From assembly GCA_026786065.1 (NCBI GenBank), contig JAJAYS010000262.1, forward strand, positions 1-11,184: DNA of 11,184 bases. The letters run 5' to 3'. This DNA is from Polaromonas sp. Its GTDB lineage: Bacteria > Pseudomonadota > Gammaproteobacteria > Burkholderiales > Burkholderiaceae_C. The notes under the pieces were generated by a model that worked only from the letters and a program-made list of their open reading frames with translations, searched no databases and was not told the origin of the DNA. Both the position numbers and the translations under genes were made by a program. Below, piece after piece: positions 1 to 8,900 of the stretch. Positions within the stretch are counted from its first letter, which is position 1, and each line of letters opens with the position of its first letter.

Positions 1-860
1 GCGCCGTCGTCTTCACCAGCCAGTCCGGCCGCCGAAGCCTGCGCAAACACCGCGCTGGCCGCCGTGCCCAGCGGCCCCGCAAAGCCGGCCTGGCCGGCGG
101 CTTCCAGCGCCAGCCGGGTGTCTTTTTCAAGCAGGGTCATGTGCGCGCGCGGCGCAAGGTCGCCGGCAATGGCGCGGCGCAGGCGGTCCGAGCCGATCCA
201 GCTTTGCCCGCTGGATTGCTCGATGACGGCCAGCGTCGCCGCCATATCCAGCCCCAGCCGTTCGGCCAGCGCCAGCGCTTCGGCCGCGCCGACCAGATTG
301 ATGCCGGCGAGCAGGTTGTTGACCAGCTTGGTGCGGGCCGCGTCGCCAGCTTTTTCGCCGATATAAAACACCGGGCTGGCCAGCGCCTGCAGCAGCGGTG
401 CCAGCCGCTCGAAGGCCGCACGGTCGCCGGCAACCATCAGCGTCATCGTGCCGCTGCGGGCGCGGGCCGGGCCGCCCGACATGGGTGCGTCGAGCATCGG
501 GATGCCGCGTGCCGCAAGACGGGTAGCAAAGCCTTCGACCTGCTGCGGCGCCAGCGTCGGGCAGAGCAGCACGACGTGGCCGGGCGGCAGCTGGTCGGCC
601 AGCCCGTCGGCGCCGAACAGCACGGTTTCGACCTGCGGCGCATCCACCACGCAAACCACAGTAGCTATGAAATAAATAGCTGCTTGCGCCCGTATTTGCT
701 GGTCTGAAGCACCAAAACGCTTAAATTTTTCGACTTTTTCGGCATCGATGTCGCTGACGCTGACGGACCAGCCGCGTTCAAGAAAATTGGCCGCCATGGC
801 CCCACCCATGTTGCCGACGCCAACGAGGTTGACGCGGTGTGCGGCGGCCGGCGCGGTCAA
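1..860 (-). CDS. 3-hydroxyisobutyrate dehydrogenase-family NAD(P)-dependent reductase, 3' end cut by window edge
   Basis: The visible 286 residues match the beta-hydroxyacid dehydrogenase family (3-hydroxyisobutyrate dehydrogenase, tartronate semialdehyde reductase), cytosolic enzymes that reduce or oxidise small hydroxyacids with NAD(P). An N-terminal dinucleotide fold shows VGVGNMGG at residues 13-20. The substrate motif LDAPMSGG lies at 123-130, and the catalytic Lys is K178 in TKLVNNLLAG, with N181/N182. The family is usually about 290-300 residues, so only about 10-15 are missing beyond position 1. There is no in-frame ATG before the nucleotide-binding motif. I chose TTG at 860-858 because it forms a TTGA overlap with the rodA stop, which suggests translational coupling. 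AAGG lies about 12 nt upstream. Residues 45-67 are encoded by a 68-bp dispersed repeat, read in frame, in the helix/strand segment of the Rossmann fold. The exact substrate cannot be named. The family is sure, the start moderately so. Confidence 0.9.
   Translation of the reverse strand, partial: MTAPAAAHRVNLVGVGNMGGAMAANFLERGWSVSVSDIDAEKVEKFKRFGASDQQIRAQAAIYFIATVVCVVDAPQVETVLFGADGLADQLPPGHVVLLCPTLAPQQVEGFATRLAARGIPMLDAPMSGGPARARSGTMTLMVAGDRAAFERLAPLLQALASPVFYIGEKAGDAARTKLVNNLLAGINLVGAAEALALAERLGLDMAATLAVIEQSSGQSWIGSDRLRRAIAGDLAPRAHMTLLEKDTRLALEAAGQAGFAGPLGTAASAVFAQASAAGLAGEDDG
661..728. repeat. 68-bp dispersed repeat, copy 1 (inside the reductase gene)
   Basis: This 68-bp stretch matches the stretch at 10850-10917 without gaps when aligned by eye. 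Shared blocks are GCTATG, ATAGCTGCTT, GTATTT, CTGG, AGC and CTTAAATTT. Its left end has a small inverted repeat, AGCTAT ... ATAGCT, which could form a hairpin. It is much richer in A/T than the surrounding gene. It is translated in frame on the minus strand as residues 45-67 of the reductase, with no stop codon. Similar small elements are, as I recall, scattered in Comamonadaceae genomes; that part is memory, not seen here. Confidence 0.8.
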
Positions 861-2011
861 GTCTGGACCAGCCTTTTTGACCTGGCAATCGACATCAGTA
901 TGCCGAGCGCCAGACCCAGCGTCACCATCGCGGTGCCGCCGTAGCTGATGAAGGGCAATGGCACACCGACCACCGGCAAGATGCCGCTGACCATACCCAT
1001 GTTGACGAAGGCGTAGGTGAAGAAAATCATCGTCAGCGCGCCGCCCAGCAGGCGCGCAAACAGCGTGGGCGCGTCGAGCGCAATCGCCAGACCGCGCAGG
1101 ATCAGAAAAATGAAGGCTGCGATCAGCGCCAGGGTGCCGACCAGCCCGAACTCTTCCGAATAGGCGGCAAAAATGAAGTCGGTGGTGCGCTCCGGGATGA
1201 ATTCGAGGTGCGTTTGGGTGCCCGCCATGAAGCCCTTGCCAAACAGCCCGCCCGAGCCGATGGCGATCATGCCCTGGATGATGTGAAAGCCTTTGCCGAG
1301 CGGGTCGCGCGTCGGGTCGAGCAGCGTGCAGATGCGCTGCTGCTGGTAGTCGTGCAGCACCAGCCAGCGGTAGCCGTCGGCACACAGCTTGGGCTCGAAC
1401 ACGACCAGCAGGGCTATGCCGACCAGCCCGAGCAGCACCGGCGGGGCAATCAGCTTCCAGCTGATGCCGGCAAAAAATATCACCGCCAGCCCGGCCGCCA
1501 ACACCAGCAAGGCGGTGCCGAGGTCGGGCTGTTTCATGATGAGCGCCACCGGCACCAGCAGCAGCAGCGCGGCGACGATGAAATCGAGCGCCCGCAACTG
1601 GCCTTCGCGCTTTTGAAACCACCAGGCCAGCATCATCGGCATCGCAATTTTCATGATCTCGCTGGGCTGGATCACCACCCCCACATACAGCCAGCGGCGC
1701 GCGCCCTTTTTGGTAATGCCGAACACTGCAACGGCAATCAGCAGCCCCACGCCGACGATGTACAGCGGCACCGCCAGCGTCATTAGCCGCTGCGGCGGCA
1801 CCTGGGCCACGACGAACATGATGGCCCCGGCAATCAGCATGTTGCGGCCGTGGTCCGAAAAGCGCGTGCCGTGGTCGAAGCCCGACGAATACATGATCAG
1901 CAGGCCGGCTGAGGCCAGCATGAACACCGCGAACGCAAGCGGGCCATCGAAGCCCTGAAACAGCGGCAAGGTGCGCTGCAAAAGTGAAGGTCGGTCAAAA
2001 ACAGCGGCCAT
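857..2011 (-). CDS. rodA: Rod shape-determining protein RodA (SEDS peptidoglycan glycosyltransferase)
   Basis: RodA is the integral membrane SEDS polymerase that makes glycan strands from lipid II during cell elongation, working with PBP2 and the MreBCD system. The 384-residue protein is hydrophobic throughout with about ten TM segments and has normal family length. Family signatures are MYSSG near residue 40, RRWL and QPSE near 105-118, MKQPDLGTAL near 159-168, FIPERTTDFIFA (Asp278 is the expected catalytic Asp) and the C-terminal PLPFISYGGT near 352-360. I use ATG at 2011. A TTG two codons upstream at 2017 is possible, and neither has a clear Shine-Dalgarno. The stop overlaps the TTG start of the following reductase gene by 4 bp. 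Upstream there is no mrdA (PBP2) gene; instead a divergent response regulator follows after 277 bp. Confidence 0.96.
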   Translation of the reverse strand: MAAVFDRPSLLQRTLPLFQGFDGPLAFAVFMLASAGLLIMYSSGFDHGTRFSDHGRNMLIAGAIMFVVAQVPPQRLMTLAVPLYIVGVGLLIAVAVFGITKKGARRWLYVGVVIQPSEIMKIAMPMMLAWWFQKREGQLRALDFIVAALLLLVPVALIMKQPDLGTALLVLAAGLAVIFFAGISWKLIAPPVLLGLVGIALLVVFEPKLCADGYRWLVLHDYQQQRICTLLDPTRDPLGKGFHIIQGMIAIGSGGLFGKGFMAGTQTHLEFIPERTTDFIFAAYSEEFGLVGTLALIAAFIFLILRGLAIALDAPTLFARLLGGALTMIFFTYAFVNMGMVSGILPVVGVPLPFISYGGTAMVTLGLALGILMSIARSKRLVQT

Positions 2012-2134
2012 GCGCAATTATCGGCGACAGCGTCGGGCTGGCGCCTTGCGCGTGGCACCGGACTGCGCAAGCCGTATTCGGCTTTAGGACCCTCTGCACA
2101 ACTTTGACGAAACTGTGACAGCCGGATTGGGATG

Positions 2135-2159
2135 GGCTGCAAGGCGTCTTTTTGCAGCC
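2135..2159. repeat. Inverted repeat in the rodA / response-regulator intergenic region
   Basis: GGCTGCAA at 2135-2142 is perfectly complementary to TTGCAGCC at 2152-2159, with a 9-nt loop. It lies about 130 bp upstream of the regulator start and about 125 bp upstream of rodA. No T-run follows on either strand, so a terminator is unlikely. It could be an operator or a leader hairpin. Function unknown. Confidence 0.6.
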
Positions 2160-2160
2160 A

Positions 2161-2173
2161 ATAGCCCGGCTAT
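2161..2173. repeat. Second short perfect dyad, adjacent to the first
   Basis: ATAGCC and GGCTAT flank a single central C, making a 13-bp perfect dyad that begins 1 nt after the previous inverted repeat. An odd-spaced compact dyad like this resembles a protein-binding half-site pair more than an RNA hairpin, because the loop would be one base. Function is inferred only from position between divergent genes. Confidence 0.5.
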
Positions 2174-2288
2174 CGGCAAAAAAACTACGCAGCAAACCGC
2201 CCGAGCCCGGCTGGTCACGGACCGCAGGGAGTTATGCAGAGGATCCGTTGGCCCCACGCCCGCTGTGCGAAGCGCGCAAAATGGCGCG

Positions 2289-2915
2289 ATGCTTATCCTG
2301 TTGGTTGACGACCACCACCTGTTTTCGTCAGGTCTGCGGGTACTGCTTCAGGAGCTGTCGCCGGGTGCGCGGATCTCAACCGCCGGAACCGTCGCGGAGG
2401 CGATTGCCTGCACCGACTCGTTCGACCTCATTTTGCTGGACCTGCACCTGCCCGATGCCACCGGATTCGACGGCCTGATCCGCCTGAAAGCGCACTTTGA
2501 GGCCACGCCGGTGGTGGTGGTGTCGAGCGAAGAAAACCATCAACGCATCCGCGAATGCATTGGCCACGGCGCAATGGGTTTCATCCCGAAAACCGCAAGT
2601 GCAGCCGATCTGTTCGGCGCGCTGACGCGGATTCTCGGCGGCGAAACCTATTTGCCGGCCAACTGTGTGGCGCACTCGGCCAGTCCCCTTGATGGGCAAG
2701 CCCCCGGCATTCACCTTTCGCCGCGCCAGCGCGAGGTGCTGATGAAGGTTATTCAGGGCAAGTCCAACAAGGCGATCGCACGCGAACTCGGGATCTCCGA
2801 GCACACCGTCAAGTCCCATGTAATGGCGGTGCTGGCGGGGCTGGGCGTCAGCAACCGGACCGAGGCGGTTTACCGGGCGGCAGCCGTCGGGATTGCGGCG
2901 ACAACGGCTGGCTGA
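2289..2915 (+). CDS. NarL/FixJ-family two-component response regulator (REC + LuxR-type HTH)
   Basis: This is a 208-residue DNA-binding response regulator. The receiver domain spans residues 1-118, with acidic pair D7/D8, phosphoacceptor D51 in LILLDLHLP, S79 as the switch Ser/Thr and K101. The LuxR-type helix-turn-helix spans about 142-203, with the LSPRQREVL start and recognition region ISEHTVKSHV. It should bind DNA as a dimer after phosphorylation. I chose ATG 2289 because it begins the conserved first strand MLILLVDDHHLF. The frame stays open upstream to 2115 but encodes nothing recognisable. A GTG at 2265 is an alternative, and no strong Shine-Dalgarno precedes either. It faces the giant gene and overlaps its 3' end by 46 bp. 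Regulators of this type commonly pair with hybrid kinases carrying SHDLRQPLH, like the kinase at 8977-10728, so that kinase is the likely partner (inference). Confidence 0.93.
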   Translation: MLILLVDDHHLFSSGLRVLLQELSPGARISTAGTVAEAIACTDSFDLILLDLHLPDATGFDGLIRLKAHFEATPVVVVSSEENHQRIRECIGHGAMGFIPKTASAADLFGALTRILGGETYLPANCVAHSASPLDGQAPGIHLSPRQREVLMKVIQGKSNKAIARELGISEHTVKSHVMAVLAGLGVSNRTEAVYRAAAVGIAATTAG

Positions 2916-5900
2916 GGCTGAGACTGAGACTGATGCTGGAACCAGGCGGGCGCATCCGCAGAGAGCAGGTTGTCAAATTCCAACCCTTGCCCGGCGCCGC
3001 AGAATTTGAAGCCAACGCTCGGCGTGCCGCCCCTGATTTGCACACGGAGCCTGGCATACAAACTGCCTGGTGGCGTGAAGCGGGCTGTAGCGATGCACTG
3101 CACCGCTCCCACTGAAAAACAGTCGATTCCCTGAACGAAGTCCTGCGCACGCGAGTTGGCAAACGGGAACGGCGCGTACAGGCCGGAGGCGTGAATCGAC
3201 ACGATGCGGGCGCGGGCGACGCCGCCGCACGGCTTGACGCCAGACAGGTCGGCAATGGCCACGCAGCCCAGGTGCTCGTCGCCCGACAGAAACACCACAT
3301 TCTCGATTTCCTTGATTGCAATGAAAGCCAGCAGCGCCTGCAGATCGCCCGGATAGCCTTCCCAGCCGTCGCTGCGGGCCGCGTGGTCTGCGCGGTTTGC
3401 GTGGTTTGGGCCCGAATTCAGGGCACCCAGCCGGCGCGGCAACACCAGCGCCGGCGTGACGATGAAGCGGACCCGGTCTGGCTTCGCAATCAGCCAGGCT
3501 TCGAGCAGCGCACGCTCGCCGACCGCGAAAAGCCCGTTGGCATTTGGGTTGCCGGGTTTGCGGTATTGCCGCTGCGAGCGCGTGTCCAGAAAAAAGAACG
3601 ACGCGCAGCCGTGATCGAACTGCATGGAGGTGCGGCGTTCCCGCGCAGCGCCGCGCGCGGCGGGCTTGCTTTGCATGCGCTGATACTTGAAGAAGGCATT
3701 GAGCGCCTGGCCGCGCAACTTCCCTTCCTTTCGCGCGGCCCGCCGGCTCGTCGGCGCGGAGGGCTCCCAGTTGTCCACCATCTCGTGATCGTCCAGCAGG
3801 GTGTAGATCGGCATGGCCCGCGCAATGCTGCGCATCGGCGCCGCCCGGAAAGCCATCTCGTAAGGCAGGTCGTAACGCTCGTCGCGCCGGGTCGGGTCCA
3901 TCGCGCCGGCGGTGGCGTCGGCATAAATCTGGTCGCCGCAGAAGATTGCGAAGCTCAACCGGTCGCACTCGGCCGCCAGTTGGTTCAGCGCAAACTCGGC
4001 CAGCTTCTGGTCCGGAAGACCGGCCGGGTAGCGGCAGCTTCCCAAGGCGAATTCAAAAGTCTCTGGCGGACTTTTTAATTGACGCTGCACATGGACGGTG
4101 CGCACCAGCGCCAATTCCAGATCGGGCGGGCTGACCGCCAGCCACGCGTCGAGCGCGGCCACCAGCCCGGTGGGGTCTGGCTCGACCAGCGGCTGATTCG
4201 GCAGGAGCCCGGCAGCGTCGAGCGCGGCATTAGTTTGCACGCCGTTGCCAGGGGGATGCGCGACCGCAATTGCCGTATCGGCTTCACTCAGCGTCGTCTG
4301 GTCGCGGTCATAGGCCATCACCGCGAACCAGCCAAGCGGCAGCTCGTTGGGCGGCTCGACCAAACTGCGTGTCAATCCCACCGTAACCCAGTTGCGGCTG
4401 TCGCCATCGACCGATGGCAGCAGCGCCCCGCAGCGTGCGAAGGCTGCAGGCGCGGCCCCGACTCCCACCGGAACCAGCACCAGGCGTGCTACCCCGAAAC
4501 GCGGCGAAGACAGCGCATGCAGTACCACTGCGCCCTGCTCCACCGAAAGCCTCGGCCCGATCCAGGGCAGCTCGAAGTGCCAGGCCGACGTGGCGGCGCC
4601 GCCTGCCTGGTTCGCAGCAGGGGCCGTCCTGGCGGGCCGGTTCTGGCCGCGACTTTTTTTCGTCTTCAGAAAATTTTCGATGTCCCCGAAAACCCGTTCG
4701 GAAGTTCGGCCGATCCACATGTCCTGATGTTCAAGATCGGGATAGACCTCCTGCGACAACGCGATACCGGCTGCCGCGAAGTTGGTGTGCAGCAGCGACT
4801 GGGTGGACACATCGGCCAGGCCGTTGCCAGCGCCGTGAAGGGACAGCGTCGGGATACCGCTCCAGCGCGAACGCAGGTTGGCCAGCGTGACGAACTCGCC
4901 CCGCCCGCGCTGGTTGGTAATGCAGCTAAAGCGCACGAAATGGATGGTTTGCGACACCGTGTCGATATTGACCGGACCAAAAAAATCGTCGATGGCTTCG
5001 AGCGTTTCGCAGCTCAGGTTGCGCGCTGCAAATACCCGGCCAAACAGCGCATCGATTCGGTGGCGCGCTGCAGTCCAAGGCGTCCTGGAACTGAACCCGG
5101 GCGGATTCTCAACGTCGAATTCGGCGTCCTCGTAATGCAGCGAGGCCAGTAGCCGGTCGAGCAGCTGGTCGGCCAGGCCCGGGTCGGCTTTGGCTTCGAA
5201 CTGGTAGCCGTCGGGCACCAGCCAGCGCCGCAGCCCCCGCATCAGGTGCGCCCGGAAAATGTTTTCTTCGGTGTAGCGCAGCAACGGCCCTTTCTGGCTG
5301 AGCACCACACTGTTGACGGTGGGATGCGGCTTGCCCGCACCGCCTGCGCCGTTGAACGCGGTCAGCACGCCGAGCTGCGGCGCCGGGATCCAGGTATCCA
5401 CCCCAAGCTGAACGGTGGCATTGCGGATGGCGCGCGCATCGGTCAGTAAAGCCATGCCCAGCATGGCAGCGCCTATGCAATGCGCAACCACATCGACGCG
5501 CTGGCCAGTGACGTTTTTGATGTGCAGCAGCGCCGCCGGAATATCGATCAGCGCCACCTCCTCCATCGCCCACGGCTGGATCGCGGTGGGCATACCGGCA
5601 CTGGTGCGCAAGTCGATCACCCAGACCTCGCGGCCCTGATCGCAAAAGTAGCGGGCCGCACTGGGCTGCAAAGACGGATGGGCAAAGGTGGTGCCGCTGG
5701 CGCTGTAACCGTGAATCATCACCAGCGGTGGCAAGGCACCCACACTGGCACCCGCCGCCGGTCGATAGCGCGCCAAGCGTACGGTAATCGGCTCGTCGGT
5801 CTTGCGGTGGTGCCCTACTGTCAGGTGCGTCAGCTCGGGTGGCGGCAGGCCGGGCAGCGCGCCGGGCAGCCGCTGCACGATGCGCGGCTGCGCCGCGTCG

Positions 5901-8900
5901 GGCTTGCGAAAGCTCCACAGATGAATCTGCAGCATGATGCGCGTCACGAAGAGCCCGAAGCTCGCCATGTCAAGCAGCGAGTTGACCTTGTTCTGCTGCG
6001 CGGTCAGCTCGATCAGCGGCAGATTGGTCTGCACCATGTACTGGGCGTCAAGCCGGAGCCGGCGGTTTGAGCGCTTGGTCAGCGGCGCAAACCCGGTCAG
6101 CTCCAGCGTCGTCAGTTGCGCCCACGGGTTGCCGCGCCGGTTGTAGGTCAGGCGCTTTTCGCCCAGGACCTGCTTTCCGGGTAGCGCTGCGGCCAAAGCG
6201 TCAGCGACCGCGCCTGCGCGTACAAGCCGCACCTCGCCCAGGTTCAGTGCGTAGTTGAGACGCCGAACCTCGCCCGCGCGGGTCGCCAGTTTGACGGCAT
6301 CGATGATCCGGCCCATCAGGGCGAAGGCCCCGGCAAACAACCCTTTTTGGACGGTCGGCGCCCAAGCCGAAAGCGTTCTCGTGCCCTTAAAAAACGCGGT
6401 TAGCTCCTGCCAGATGTCGCGCTTGCCGCGGTTTTGGAGAAAGGCCCAAAGAGCCCTCCGGCAACGGCCCAGCCCGCTGGACTTTTCACGCGCAAGAAAC
6501 TTCAGCCTACCGCTCAGGCGGGCTTCCAAAACCACATCCTTGACCCGCTCGTCGTCGGTCTTGAAGCGGCGCAGGTCGCTGGCAAAGCGCCGGGTCTGCG
6601 GGTCCCACGCACCGGAGTCGTACAGCCGCAGGTATGAGCGGTTTTCATCGACCTGCAGTTCGCGCCCGCCCCAAAGTTTCATCAGGCTGCGCAGCCCGAC
6701 TGGCTGGTAAGCCAGCGTCAGCTCAAACAAAAATGGAGCAGCTTGAAGCGAAGTGATTTGCAGCTCGACATGGCCCCAAAGCCGCTCGACCACGCCGACC
6801 TTGGTGTCGATGGGCGGCACGGTGTAGGTGGGCTGGGCAGCGGCTGCGACCGGGCGGCGTTCCAGGCAGGCCGGCTCGGCGAACTCTTCAAAACCCCACC
6901 GCGTTTGCAAATGCCCGACCGCACGCAACGCCAACGCCGCGATGGTCAACAACGGATTGGCCCCGAGCGAGCCGCCGATGACCGAGCCATCGAGCACCAC
7001 CAGCCCGTCAAACACCTCGGTTGGAGATGCGCCCGCAGCGTTGAACACCTCACCGAATTCATTGACGACGCCGAGCGTCGCATCGGTGCCCATCGCACAA
7101 CCGCCCAGCGGGTGCACCGTCAACACCGGCCCGAGCGGTTGCGACACCAGGTCTTCCAGCGTCTCCGGCAGCAAGCGCCACAGCGGGTTGGCAATCACCG
7201 TCGCGCCCGGAAAGGCTTTGCCGCACAGGTCTTCGAGCTTTTTATGGGCCGCATGAAGCTGCATGCCGTGCCGGGCCTGGGGCCAGACGATCTGGATGCT
7301 GCCTTCCTGGTGCTGCTCAAGGCGATCAAGGACTTGGGGCAGGGGCAGGTGCAGGCTGCCTTCGGCGCTGTCGTGGCCGATCAGGCCGACCATCAAGGTG
7401 CTTTCCACCGCAGCGTCATCGACGGCGCACGGGTCGGTGTCCCCGTCCGTTTCTGCGCCGTGGCCCGACATATCGGCCTTTTGCAGGTCGGCCAGCACCC
7501 GCCCGGTGGTCACGACTTCGGCAAACAGCCGCTTCAGCGGGGCAGGCACCGCGAACTCCTGAATCCAGAAGTCTTTTCGCTCCCCGGCGGCGGGCACTTG
7601 GAGCAGGTTAGTGATGGTCGGGCCGACCTGGCGCGCGCCCAGGGCCTGATTCTCGTCGGCTGTGCTGTGAGCAGGTTTTAGGGCGCTCTGCTCAAGCCCC
7701 TGCGTCCCGGGACCGGCGGGGCTCGGGGCGTCCGCAGGCAACCGATGAACAGCAGCAATGTTGTCGCCGTTGCAGGAGAATTTTTCGCCCAGCCTGCTGG
7801 AAAAAGACAGCCGCTCGTTTCGGGAACGCAGCAAAATTTCAGGCGAGCCGAGGGCGCCGGCAGCCAGGATGACCCGCCGCGCCTTGATTTTCAATGGGCT
7901 GGCCTCACGCCGTTGCAGCGCAGGCGATGTGTGCACCACATCCAGCTCCCAAAACCCACCAGCATCGTCGGATTCCCCGGCGTCGATGGCTTCCAGCGGT
8001 GCGCTGGCGCCGCCCGGCGGCCGAACCGCGCCAGCAACACGGGCCAGCGACAGCACGGCAGCCCCGGTCACCAGCTCGGCACCGGCTTTTTTCGCCTGTG
8101 CCAGCAAGTTGGTGTCGAGCGAGGCCTTGGCCCCGACGTTGCAGCCGGTCATGCAGTCGCCGCAGCCGTTGCAGGCATTCAGATCGACGCTGTGCGCATC
8201 AGGATTGCGGGCCCGCATCGCCACCGACATCACCGCTGGCCTGGACACCAGCTTGTCACCGGCGGGCTGGCCAGTGCCCAGGTCCTGCAGCCGATGGAAC
8301 TTGAGCGGATAGCCCTTATTGCGGTACATCGGGCTACCGGTGATGGTGTGCGACCCGCCCGGCGGCGGCGAGCCAAGCAACAGGTGCTTTGCCTCAGCCA
8401 AAAACTTCTTTTCAAGGTCTGTCGCCGCTGTGGGCGGCAGGCTCGCATGCAGCGACGGGCCGTCTGGCTCCAGCAACACCCCGGCGTTGATCAGCGAGCC
8501 GCCGCCCAGGCCGCTGGCGACCAGAGCCGAGACGTCCGCGCCGAGTCGCAGGTCGAAAAGCCCTTCGCGGTTGCCCATTACCCGGCCACTGGCCTGAGCG
8601 CTGAAGCGTGTGTGGGCCGGCATGTCGCCCAGAGCGGATGGAAACATGCCCGGCAGGTATTCGGCACCGCGCTCCAGCACGCAGATGGAGACGCTGCCCT
8701 TGCTGCTCTCCAGGCCAGCCAGCTGCTGCGCCGCCACGCTGGCGCCGTAGCCGCTGCCGACGATCACCACGTCGAAAATGGTTTCGGGTTTTTTTCGGAG
8801 TCGGGTCGCAAGATCGACCAGTCCGATGGACAAGGAACGCGTGCGGCGAGGATCGGCGCCTTCGCCGCCGCTTCCTGGTGCGGTGTTCCCGGCGGGCTCG

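Noticed and set aside
2012..2017. TTG at 2017 as the rodA start
   Set aside because: It lies only two codons before an ATG, and neither has a Shine-Dalgarno, so ATG is preferred; the question is not fully settled.
2104..2132. TTGACG as a -35 box for the response regulator
   Set aside because: No acceptable -10 box lies 16-18 bp downstream (TTGGGA or ATTGGG only).
2115..2288. Upstream extension of the response regulator frame
   Set aside because: The 58 extra codons encode no recognisable sequence, and the receiver domain begins exactly at ATG 2289 with its first strand.
2234..2308. 24-codon upstream ORF overlapping the regulator start, preceded by GGGAG
   Set aside because: The purine-rich stretch is only about 2 nt from the ATG, too close for a normal ribosome site, and nothing shows that the peptide is conserved.
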